This document shows positions 1 through 5,660 of a stretch of DNA of 7,108 nucleotides, one piece after another. The notes beneath the pieces are model-generated. The model did not search any database. It worked only from the letters and a program-made list of their open reading frames with translations, and was not told where the DNA came from. The DNA is from Myxococcota bacterium (GTDB lineage Bacteria > Myxococcota > Polyangia > GCA-2747355 > JAKLHH01), in the NCBI GenBank assembly GCA_022710245.1, contig JAKLHH010000385.1, forward strand, positions 1-7,108, written 5' to 3'. The stretch's first letter is position 1. Each line of letters opens with the position of its first letter. The translations under genes were made by a program, and so were the position numbers.

Positions 1-350
1 ATCCGGCCGCGCGGGCCTTCTTCGGGCTGCCCGCGGGCTCTCGCTTCGGGCTGCTGATCCTGGCGCCGTTCCTCGCCGGGCTGGCGGGCACGCTGGTCGC
101 GCCGCTCGGCGCCGCGCTCTCGCGGCGGATGGAGCGGTCGGCGGACCGCGCCGCGCTGGAGCTCACCGGCGACGCGGCGGCCTTCATCTCCCTCGAGCAG
201 CGCCTGGTGCGCAAGGCCAAGGCCGATCTCCTGCAGCCGCGGCTCCTCCACCTCTGGCACGGCAGCCACCCGCTCCCCGAGGAGCGGATCGGCGCCGCCG
301 AGGCGTGGCGGCCCGCGCCGCGGGCTGACGCGACCGCCCGGGTCGGGTAG
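1..350 (+). CDS. M48-family (Ste24/CAAX protease-like) metallopeptidase, C-terminal part
   Basis: This is the last 115 residues of a gene that begins before the window; the reading frame starts at base 3 and ends at the TAG at 348-350. M48 peptidases are zinc-dependent membrane proteases of the Ste24/HtpX type. Visible here are a hydrophobic segment (about residues 15-38 of the fragment, a likely transmembrane helix), then SRRMERSAD. This fits the family's SRxxExxAD motif, whose Glu (fragment residue 44) is the third zinc ligand. It is followed by ALELTGD and, near the end, HPLPEERI, the conserved family HPxxxERI signature. The zinc-binding HExxH helix must lie upstream, outside the window. 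The protein ends soon after the HP motif with an Ala/Arg-rich tail, as is usual for the family. The last codons overlap the -10 box of the next gene's promoter. Family assignment is strong; the substrate (prenylated or other membrane protein) cannot be judged from the fragment. Confidence 0.85.
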   Translation, partial: PAARAFFGLPAGSRFGLLILAPFLAGLAGTLVAPLGAALSRRMERSADRAALELTGDAAAFISLEQRLVRKAKADLLQPRLLHLWHGSHPLPEERIGAAEAWRPAPRADATARVG

Positions 351-353
351 ACT
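325..353 (+). promoter_or_regulatory. Sigma70-type promoter giving a predicted leaderless mRNA
   Basis: CTGACG (325-330, 4 of 6 matches to TTGACA) is followed after exactly 17 bases by TAGACT (348-353, 4 of 6 to TATAAT). The -10 box includes the TAG stop codon of the upstream peptidase gene. Seven bases past the -10 is 360, the A of the next gene's ATG, so the transcript is predicted to begin at the start codon. There is no good Shine-Dalgarno sequence before that ATG, which agrees with leaderless initiation. This is inferred from spacing and motif only. Confidence 0.5.
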
Positions 354-359
354 GGGACA

Positions 360-707
360 ATGTGCCGCCTACTCCCACTCACGCTCGCGCTCCTCGCCAC
401 CGGCTCCGCCTGCGGGCCCGGCCTCGAGGAGGGGTCCCCCGACGTGGCGCCGGCCGCAGACCGAGGCGTGGTCGCCGACGGGAAGCGGGACGGTCACCGC
501 GACACGCGGGCGCCCGTCGACCAGTGGGTCTGTCGGGAGTACTTCGCGACCAACTACGACCACGTCCAGGCGGGCCGCGCTCAGAACTGCGGTGGCGACG
601 CCTGCACCACCGGCTCCAACGAGGACCTCGGCCTCTACAACGTCGTCGCCAACACCTGGGTGCGCGAGACGAAGAAGGGCTACTTCGAGAAGGGGCGCTG
701 CCCCTGA
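360..707 (+). CDS. Small secreted protein (probable lipoprotein) with a free-standing depolymerase-type C-terminal module
   Basis: 115 residues. Residues 1-18 form a signal sequence (hydrophobic LLPLTLALLATGSAC). Cys18 could be lipidated, but the lipobox is weak (Gly at -3), so ordinary secretion is possible. Residues 19-55 are a hydrophilic linker rich in Asp, Arg, Ala and Pro. Residues 57-115 form a compact module with four Cys (58, 77, 82, 114), enough for two disulfides, and the pattern NYDHVQAGRA (65-74), GSNEDLGLYN (85-94) and a final GYFEKGRCP. From memory, the same NYxHVxAGRA...GSNxxLGLxN...C pattern occurs as the last ~60 residues of secreted poly(3-hydroxybutyrate) depolymerase-like esterases and some secreted proteases. 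Here it stands alone, without a catalytic domain. Its role is unknown; substrate binding or adhesion at the cell surface is a guess. The start ATG is only 9 bases after the peptidase stop and coincides with a predicted transcription start. The gene ends one base before the convergent tag gene. Confidence 0.72.
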   Translation: MCRLLPLTLALLATGSACGPGLEEGSPDVAPAADRGVVADGKRDGHRDTRAPVDQWVCREYFATNYDHVQAGRAQNCGGDACTTGSNEDLGLYNVVANTWVRETKKGYFEKGRCP

Positions 708-708
708 C

Positions 709-1323
709 CTACCGGGCCGGCTCGTCCTCGGCGCGGGCTCGCGCGGCCGCGTGCCAGGCGCAGCTGACCAGGTGGTCGTTCACCATCCCGGCGGCCTGCA
801 TGAACGCATAGCAGATGGTGGGCCCGACGAAGCTGAAGCCGCGCGCCTTGAGCGCCTTGCTCAGCGCGGTGGCCTCGGGGGTCACCGCCGGGACCTCGCG
901 CATGCTGCGGTAGCGGTGCTGGATCGGCGCGCCCTCGACGAAGCCCCAGAGCCACTCGTTGAAGCTCACGCCCTCGTCGGCGAGGGCCAGGTAGGCGCGG
1001 GCGTTGCCTCGCGCGGCGTGGACCTTGAGGCGGTTGCGCACGATGCGCGCGTCGCCGAGGAGGCGCTCCAGCTTCTCGTCGGTGAAGCGCGCGAGCTTGA
1101 CCGGGTCGAAGCCGGCGAAGAGCGCGCGGTAGTCCTCCCGCTTCTGCAGGATGGTGCGCCAGGAGAGCCCGGCCTGCGCGCCCTCCAGGCAGAGCAGCTC
1201 GAAGAGCTCCCGGTCGTCACGGAGCGGGACGCCCCACTCCTCGTCGTGGTAACGCGCGTAGAGCGCGTCGCCGGCGGGGACCCAGGGGCAGCGCTTCGGG
1301 GCGGGGGGCGCGGGGCGAGGCAT
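709..1323 (-). CDS. tag: DNA-3-methyladenine glycosylase I
   Basis: 204 residues; the E. coli enzyme has 187. Tag removes 3-methyladenine from alkylated DNA as the first step of base excision repair in the cytoplasm. The match to the family runs along the whole protein: RCPW near the N-terminus, YHDEEWGVP (25-33), CLEGAQAGLSW (45-55), FDPVKLA, the IVRNRLKVHAARGNARAYL stretch, FVGPTICYAFMQA and the terminal NDHLVSC. The structural zinc site of Tag is intact (Cys12, His26, His184, Cys188, matching E. coli Cys4, His17, His175, Cys179). Glu47 and Trp55 match the base-pocket residues Glu38 and Trp46. The extra length is a short Pro/Ala-rich N-terminus and an Arg/Ala/Glu tail. The ATG lies 6 bases after the cupin stop and has no clear ribosome binding site, so translation probably depends on coupling to the upstream gene. 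Confidence 0.97.
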   Translation of the reverse strand: MPRPAPPAPKRCPWVPAGDALYARYHDEEWGVPLRDDRELFELLCLEGAQAGLSWRTILQKREDYRALFAGFDPVKLARFTDEKLERLLGDARIVRNRLKVHAARGNARAYLALADEGVSFNEWLWGFVEGAPIQHRYRSMREVPAVTPEATALSKALKARGFSFVGPTICYAFMQAAGMVNDHLVSCAWHAAARARAEDEPAR

Positions 1324-1329
1324 GGTCGC

Positions 1330-1758
1330 TCAGCCGGCGCGCAGCACGCCGAGCCACTCCTCGGGGCTGCGGTAGGTGGTGTCGAAGGCGTCGCGCTCGA
1401 CGACCAGCGCGACCCCGGTGTGCGGGCCGTCCGGGCAGTAGCCGTCGTGCGGCGACTCGACCAGGATCGGGCGTCCGGCCTCGAGCGGCACCTCGCGTGT
1501 GCCGCCGGGCGCCGCCGGGTCGCAGAGGACCAGCGTGAGCCGGCCGCGGATGAGGAGGAACAGCTCGGGGCAGTCGTGCTGCTCGAGCTCCCGCACCTCC
1601 TCGCGCCGGGTGAGCGCCGGCGCGTAGAGCCCGACGCGCCAGTGACCGGCGTCGCCGCAGAGCACCTGCCAGGTCGGCGAGCCGGCCAGGTGCGGGGTGA
1701 GGAGCTGATCGACCGCGGCGGCGGGGAACGAGGGCGAACGCGTCTCGACGTGTCTCAT
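1330..1758 (-). CDS. Cupin-fold protein of unknown function, upstream of tag
   Basis: 142 residues from the chosen ATG. A GTG three codons further upstream would give 145 residues, but AGGTGA (1764-1769), the only good ribosome binding site, overlaps that GTG and lies 5 bases before the ATG. The centre reads as a small single-domain cupin beta-barrel: EQHDCPELFLLIRG (59-72) fits the cupin motif-1 spacing H-x3-E-x6-G, with His61, Glu65 and Gly72. The first His of the usual HxH is replaced by Glu59. Strands LTLVL and GRPILV follow, then SPHDGY and GPHTGVALVV (His104 and His113 are candidate motif-2 ligands). The tail RDAFDTTYRSPEEWL is amphipathic. A metal site is possible but unusual. I do not recognise a specific family. 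Six bases separate it from tag, so the two form one transcription unit. Small cupins act as enzymes, ligand sensors or sugar-modifying proteins, and nothing here selects among these. Confidence 0.75.
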   Translation of the reverse strand: MRHVETRSPSFPAAAVDQLLTPHLAGSPTWQVLCGDAGHWRVGLYAPALTRREEVRELEQHDCPELFLLIRGRLTLVLCDPAAPGGTREVPLEAGRPILVESPHDGYCPDGPHTGVALVVERDAFDTTYRSPEEWLGVLRAG

Positions 1759-1763
1759 CGTGC

Positions 1764-1769
1764 TCACCT
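1764..1769 (-). promoter_or_regulatory. Ribosome binding site deciding the cupin start
   Basis: On the minus strand AGGTGA sits 5 bases before the ATG at 1758. The alternative GTG at 1767 overlaps this element and has only weak purine-rich sequence before it, so the ATG is preferred. Confidence 0.6.
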
Positions 1770-1840
1770 CACTTGTCGCTCGGCGTGCGCGGCGTCGCCT
1801 CGCCCGAGCTGTTGGTCGCGGCAGCTCCGCACGACCGTCG

Positions 1841-1865
1841 GCCCCCTTCGGGGCGCACCTGTGCG
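1841..1865 (-). terminator. Two adjacent short hairpins after the beta-barrel gene, possible weak terminator or mRNA end-stabiliser
   Basis: Just past the beta-barrel stop (1872-1874), the minus strand has CGCAC/GTGCG arms (1854-1865, two-base centre) and then GCCCC-GAAG-GGGGC (1841-1854, a 5-bp stem with a four-base loop). No U-tract follows, so this is not a standard intrinsic terminator. The gap 1768-1871 also shows no convincing promoter for the cupin-tag pair, so read-through from the glycosidase/barrel unit is possible. Confidence 0.3.
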
Positions 1866-1871
1866 GCGCCG

Positions 1872-3260
1872 CTAGTAGCGGATCATCACCGACGCCTCGA
1901 CCGCGAACATCGGGTCCACGGCGTCGCGGCGGATGTGGTTCACCAGCGCGGCGCCCGCCGCGCCGGGCACGAGCGCGCTCCCGACCAGGTGCGCGACGAG
2001 GTGCTCGCTGGCCTTGAGCTCGAGGACGACGTCGGTCTCCACCCCCACGAACGCGTTGCCGAGCGCGTTCTGCGGCTTCAGCACGGTGGCGGCGCCGACG
2101 ATGACCATCGGCCGCACCCAGCGGTTGAGCTGCACGCTGGCGCGCAGGTCGCCGACCAGCAGCCCGGCCCGGTTGTTGAAGAAGCCGCCGGTGAAGCTCG
2201 ACATGCGCTCGTCGAGGTTGTCGTACCAGTCGCGGAGCTCGTCCTCGGTGAGGAGCAGCGTGGCGCTCCGCGACTTGCCCGAGTAGAGGAACGAGTGCTC
2301 GCTGCCGTTGCCCGGGTAGGCGTCGTCCGGGCTCAGCGCGACGACGTTGACGCCCAGCTCCCAGCGGCCGCGGCGGTCGAGGCGCACCCCGCCGCCGGCC
2401 TGGGCCGCCCAGGCGATCAGCGTCTCGCTGCCGCCGCCGAGCGCCTGCCCGTCGAGCTGGCCCGCCTGGAAGGCGAGGTCGAGGTAGCCGCTCCAGCGCG
2501 GCCGCTCGACGCCGAGGCGGAGGCTGGGGCAGAGCACCTTGCGCGCCTGCCCGACGAGGTGCGTGTCGAGGAGCGCGGTGACCGCCGCCGAGAGGCGCAC
2601 CCAGGCGCCGAGGTCCGCCTGCAGGTTGGCGCCGAAGACCCAGAGGTCCCGCTTGAAGTTGTTCTCCGTGACCACGATCCCCTCGTAGACCTGGTCGGGG
2701 ATCTGGCCGACGAAGAGCCCGACGCGCCCCCAGCCGGGCGCCACGCCCCAGAGCTGCGCGTTGCCGATCCAGTGCGCGAGGAAGAGCCCGGTCGGGTCAC
2801 GGAAGTAGCTGTAGCCGATCTTGAAGCCGAGCCGGCCGCGGGCGAGCTCGCCCTCGCCGAAGATCTCGCGGTGCTTGAGGAGGAAGAGGTCGGCGGCCAG
2901 CGTGGACTGCTCGTTCGGGTTGTTCTTGCTCCAGAAGTTGAGGCCCAACTCGACCTCGTACTGGATGCGCAGGTTGTCGAGGACGCACCAGATCACCCGC
3001 GGCCGGAAGAGGGTGGCGAAGGCGCCCACCGTCTGGCCGTTCTCGTCGTAGACGGGCGGCGTGCGGTCGAAGTCGCTGTCGGTGCGGAAGAGGAAGAGGG
3101 ACTGCAGGTCCGCGGTGACCTCGATGCGTGAGGTCGCGCGGCGGATGGCCGGGAAGGGATCCCAGGCGGCGGCGGGCGTCGGGGTGAGGAGCGCGGCGAC
3201 GAGGGTCAGCGCGCCGAGGTAGAGGAGCCCGCGGCGACGAAGGGCATGTCTAGTTGACAC
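1872..3260 (-). CDS. Outer-membrane beta-barrel protein (porin/alginate-export-like)
   Basis: 462 residues from a GTG start preceded by AAGGTG four bases upstream. Residues 1-32 are a Sec signal peptide: a basic N-terminus (RRR at 8-10), a hydrophobic core, then TPTPAAA before Trp33, a good signal peptidase I site. The mature part is made of alternating beta strands with aromatic girdle residues and short turns, for example FRPRVIWCVLDNLRIQYEVE, GRLGFKIGYSYF, GRVGLFVGQI, DLWVFGANLQADLG and SGYLDLAFQAGQLDG. It ends in VEASVMIRY, with a terminal aromatic residue of the type recognised by the BAM machinery. The layout recalls alginate-export/OprD-like barrels; that resemblance is from memory and weak. 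No plug or periplasmic domain is apparent. The start overlaps the end of the upstream glycosidase by 11 bases, so the two proteins are probably made together. Likely role: passage of a glycan, lipid or oligosaccharide product across the outer membrane (inference). Confidence 0.75.
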   Translation of the reverse strand: MSTRHALRRRGLLYLGALTLVAALLTPTPAAAWDPFPAIRRATSRIEVTADLQSLFLFRTDSDFDRTPPVYDENGQTVGAFATLFRPRVIWCVLDNLRIQYEVELGLNFWSKNNPNEQSTLAADLFLLKHREIFGEGELARGRLGFKIGYSYFRDPTGLFLAHWIGNAQLWGVAPGWGRVGLFVGQIPDQVYEGIVVTENNFKRDLWVFGANLQADLGAWVRLSAAVTALLDTHLVGQARKVLCPSLRLGVERPRWSGYLDLAFQAGQLDGQALGGGSETLIAWAAQAGGGVRLDRRGRWELGVNVVALSPDDAYPGNGSEHSFLYSGKSRSATLLLTEDELRDWYDNLDERMSSFTGGFFNNRAGLLVGDLRASVQLNRWVRPMVIVGAATVLKPQNALGNAFVGVETDVVLELKASEHLVAHLVGSALVPGAAGAALVNHIRRDAVDPMFAVEASVMIRY

Positions 3261-5448
3261 TGATCACCTTGTCCTCGCGGAAGTAGTACTGCCAGCCCGT
3301 GTGCTCCAGGTAAGGCAGCGATGGACGGAGGCGCAGCCAGTGCTCGGTCCCTGGCTCGTCCGTGCTCGGGTAGTGGTAGAGCGTGGTCGTGCGGTGGTCG
3401 TAGGCGCAGTGTCCGTCGGAGACCCAGACGTAGAACCCGTCCGGGTACTGCGCGCGCGGGACCACGATCTCGCTCGGCGCGTCGGTCTCCTTGCCACCAT
3501 AGCGGACCTCGAACTCGCGGCGCGGGAGCTGCTCGCCCTTGTCGGGGTCGAAGTAGTGGAGGTCGGAGTAGAAGTGCGTCGCGACCGGCTTGCCGGCCAG
3601 GGCGCGCGCGTACGGCCGGCTCCAGGCGGCCTCGGCGCGCGGCTTGCCGCCCGGGTCCACGACGGAGAAGTCCTCCTTGTTCCAGCCGTCGCCGTAGCGG
3701 TAGTCGTTCTCGGGCGAGTAGCACCAGAGGATGTTGCTCTGGAACAGCTGCTCGAAGGACTCGTAGTAGTTGTCGAGGAAGTGCGCGCTCACCTTGTAGC
3801 CGTCGCTGATCGAGGCCTGGATGCCGTTGAAGTTGAAGTAGGTGCCGAACTCGCCGAAGACGACCGGCGCGTTCCCCAGCGAGTAGGTCGCCAGCGCCCG
3901 CGCGCTCTCCAGGTTGCTCACGTAGCTGCGGTAGCGGACCTGCTCGGGGGTGAAGCTCCGCGGCGGCTGGTTGAAGCCGGGCATCGGGTAGATGTCCGGG
4001 TACCAGTGCGGCGCGAAGACCACCTGCTCGAGGCCGCGCGGCCGCGTCATCGGCCGCTCCCACTGGCCGCCGACCCCGCCGAAGCCGCCGCCGAGGAAGG
4101 TCGCCGCGCTCATCGACCCCTCGAGGAAGATCACCGCCTGCGGGTCGACCTTCTGGATCGCCTGGCCGACGCGCTCGAAGAGCGGCCGCATGTGGTCCTC
4201 GTCGAAGCCGTTGTTCAGGGCGAGCACCGCCATCACGTCGATGCCGTCGAGGCCCCAGAGCTTGAGCGTCTCCGGGGTCGAGTCCGGCGGGAGCAGCCGC
4301 AGCCCGACCAGCACGTCGAAGAGGTCGCCGCCGCTCTCCGGCCCGAGCAGGCTGATCAGCGCCGAGCGCGCGCCCTCGACGGCGCCCGCCTTGATCAGCC
4401 CGGCCGCTGCCGAGAGGACGAGGAAGTTGCCGCCCGGCTCGTTGATGAGGTCGTAGCCGAGCACGTTGGGGAGGTCCTTCACCTGCTCCACCACCTTCAC
4501 CCAGGCGTCGGCGTAGGCGCTCTGCAGGTACTCCTTCACGTCCTTGCCGTCCTTGCGCAGCGCCGGGAAGACCTTGTCGCCGGCGAGGAGGCAGGCGTAG
4601 CAGCGCGCGAGGTCGAGCGAGAGCGCGTGGGCGGTGCCCCAGTTGGTGAAGGGGAGGAAGTCGCTCGTCTCGTTGACCGGGAAGGGGTCGGGCCGGTTGG
4701 CGAGGAAGTAGTTGATCCACTCGGGCGGCGGCCCGCTGCTGCTGCCGCCCATCAGCTTGGTGTAGAGCTTGAGGAGCTTGCTCAGGGTGGCCGCGTCGAT
4801 CCCGCTGAGGACGCGCGGCGTGCCCCAGTTCGGCGAGGAGAGGTTCTTCTCCTGCAGGCAGGCCTCGACGGCCCAGCGCGGCGCGCCGTCGCCGTTCACC
4901 CGGTCGGTGTACGGCTTGACCAGCGCGAGGAGCGTGTTCTCGACGGAGCCCGGCGTGCCGTACTTGGGGCTCTCGTTGTAGCGCACGCTGAGGTGGCGGC
5001 TGAACATGTCCTGGTGCATGTCGAGCAGGACGTGGAGCCCCTGCTCGCCCGCGAGCTTGACGAGCTCTCGCAGGTACGAGAGGTAGGCCGTGTCGTACTG
5101 ACCGCGCTTGACCGGCTCGACGCCCTCCCAGATGACCAGCAGGCGCAGCGCGTTGAAGCCGAGCGCGCGGATCTTGGCGAGCTGCTCGCGCGCCTGCTCG
5201 AGGGGAAAGGGCTTGCCGACGTAGGTCGGGATGCCCTTCGGATCGACCGAGGTGGGCACCTTCGTGCTGCCGCTCAGGTTGACGCCGTGGAAGAAGATGT
5301 AGCGGCCCGCGCCGTCGCGCAGGTAGGTGCGGTCGGTGCGCAGGCGGGTCAGCGCGTACGGCCTGGCGCTCGGCTCGCTGCCGTCCACGCAGGCCGCGAG
5401 CCCCGGGGCGAGGAGGAGGAAGAAGAGGAGGAGGGTGCGGCCCCTCAT
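3250..5448 (-). CDS. Glycoside hydrolase family 5 enzyme, endoglycoceramidase-like, lipoprotein
   Basis: 732 residues from the ATG at 5448, chosen because AGGAG lies 5 bases upstream and the sequence then opens with a clean lipoprotein signal (MRGRTLLLFFLLLAPGLAAC, lipidated Cys20). A longer frame back to 5544 would run through the promoter. The GH5 (beta/alpha)8 barrel fills about residues 40-610: FFHGVNLSG (53-61), LRLLVIWEGVEP, LLDMHQDMFSR (His145-Gln-Asp147), GDGAPRWA (186-193), YDLINEPGGN with acid/base Glu337, APHWYPD (His481, Tyr483), VVFGEFG with nucleophile Glu533, and WCYSPEND (Trp575). The HQD-MFSR and GDGAP-WA motifs and the C-terminal beta-sandwich (about 640-732, with SEIVVPRAQYPDGFYVWVSDG) point to the endoglycoceramidase branch, which cleaves the glycan from ceramide. 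Related enzymes act on other glycolipids or beta-glucosides, so the substrate is not certain. Both catalytic Glu are present. Acting place: cell surface or periplasm, lipid-anchored. It is co-translated with the beta-barrel gene downstream. Confidence 0.88.
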   Translation of the reverse strand: MRGRTLLLFFLLLAPGLAACVDGSEPSARPYALTRLRTDRTYLRDGAGRYIFFHGVNLSGSTKVPTSVDPKGIPTYVGKPFPLEQAREQLAKIRALGFNALRLLVIWEGVEPVKRGQYDTAYLSYLRELVKLAGEQGLHVLLDMHQDMFSRHLSVRYNESPKYGTPGSVENTLLALVKPYTDRVNGDGAPRWAVEACLQEKNLSSPNWGTPRVLSGIDAATLSKLLKLYTKLMGGSSSGPPPEWINYFLANRPDPFPVNETSDFLPFTNWGTAHALSLDLARCYACLLAGDKVFPALRKDGKDVKEYLQSAYADAWVKVVEQVKDLPNVLGYDLINEPGGNFLVLSAAAGLIKAGAVEGARSALISLLGPESGGDLFDVLVGLRLLPPDSTPETLKLWGLDGIDVMAVLALNNGFDEDHMRPLFERVGQAIQKVDPQAVIFLEGSMSAATFLGGGFGGVGGQWERPMTRPRGLEQVVFAPHWYPDIYPMPGFNQPPRSFTPEQVRYRSYVSNLESARALATYSLGNAPVVFGEFGTYFNFNGIQASISDGYKVSAHFLDNYYESFEQLFQSNILWCYSPENDYRYGDGWNKEDFSVVDPGGKPRAEAAWSRPYARALAGKPVATHFYSDLHYFDPDKGEQLPRREFEVRYGGKETDAPSEIVVPRAQYPDGFYVWVSDGHCAYDHRTTTLYHYPSTDEPGTEHWLRLRPSLPYLEHTGWQYYFREDKVISVN

Positions 5449-5453
5449 GGCGG

Positions 5454-5458
5454 CTCCT
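5454..5458 (-). promoter_or_regulatory. Ribosome binding site of the GH5 gene
   Basis: AGGAG on the minus strand, 5 bases before the ATG at 5448. It fixes the start at the signal peptide and excludes the 32-codon upstream extension of the frame. Confidence 0.75.
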
Positions 5459-5468
5459 GTCGTTGGCT

Positions 5469-5508
5469 GCGAGCGGTTGTTCGACGCGGTCCCCTGGGGT
5501 CCGCTCGC
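5469..5508 (-). repeat. 8-bp inverted repeat forming a hairpin in the GH5 leader
   Basis: Perfect arms GCGAGCGG (5469-5476) and CCGCTCGC (5501-5508) are separated by 24 bases that contain a second small dyad (CCCC/GGGG at about 5490-5500). On the minus strand the outer base 5508 is the predicted transcription start, so the mRNA would begin with the 5' arm of the stem. The RBS lies 10 bases downstream of the 3' arm and stays unpaired. A role in mRNA protection or in regulation is possible. Confidence 0.5.
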
Positions 5509-5514
5509 GAGATC

Positions 5515-5544
5515 TTTGTAGACAGCCGGCGCGGGTAAAGTCAA
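5515..5544 (-). promoter_or_regulatory. Sigma70-type promoter of the GH5/beta-barrel operon
   Basis: On the minus strand TTGACT (5539-5544, 5 of 6 to consensus) and TACAAA (5515-5520, 4 of 6) are 18 bases apart. The predicted start of transcription is near 5508, giving a leader of about 60 bases before the ATG at 5448. This is an AT-richer island in a very GC-rich surrounding, which supports the call. Confidence 0.5.
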
Positions 5545-5550
5545 ACCCGC
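5531..5550. promoter_or_regulatory. Operator-like inverted repeat over the -35 box
   Basis: Perfect 6-bp arms GCGGGT (5531-5536) and ACCCGC (5545-5550) flank an 8-base AT-rich centre that holds the GH5 -35 hexamer. A dimeric repressor bound here would block RNA polymerase. No regulator gene is visible in the window. Confidence 0.35.
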
Positions 5551-5610
5551 GATCCTCGCTCTCGTCGCTGACGCCGCCGCGCTCGCGCAGCCGGGGCGCG
5601 CCTTCGCAGG

Positions 5611-5639
5611 TTGGATGCGGGACAGCGCTGTGCTAGATT
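5611..5639 (+). promoter_or_regulatory. Promoter of the MBL-fold hydrolase gene
   Basis: TTGGAT (5611-5616) and TAGATT (5634-5639) are 17 bases apart, and TG-c directly before the -10 makes it an extended -10 promoter. The predicted start is near 5646, so the leader is only about 15 bases and consists almost entirely of the ribosome binding site. The -10 is of the same TAGAxT type as the one at 348-353. Confidence 0.5.
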
Positions 5640-5660
5640 GGCCTCCCCGAGGAGGCGAGC

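Noticed and set aside
592..1875. Plus-strand open frame of 427 codons across tag and the cupin gene
   Set aside because: Antisense to tag, which is certain, and to the cupin; no RBS or domain.
1773..3131. Plus-strand open frame of 452 codons opposite the beta-barrel gene
   Set aside because: Low-complexity product (E, V, A, R, L) mirroring codon bias of the real gene on the minus strand; no start signal or recognisable domain.
3206..4720. Second minus-strand frame of 504 codons inside the GH5 gene
   Set aside because: An Arg/Gly/Pro/Ala-rich out-of-frame shadow of the glycosidase; the catalytic motifs are only in the other frame.
3301..5538. Plus-strand open frame of 745 codons opposite the GH5 gene
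   Set aside because: It is the complement of a strongly supported gene with intact catalytic motifs. In 70% G+C DNA stop codons are rare in antisense frames; the product is a Val/Arg/Glu/Ala-rich string without domains, and the frame has no RBS.
5449..5544. 32-codon N-terminal extension of the GH5 protein
   Set aside because: It would overlap the promoter (its first codon falls on the -35 box), lacks an RBS and would bury the lipoprotein signal sequence.
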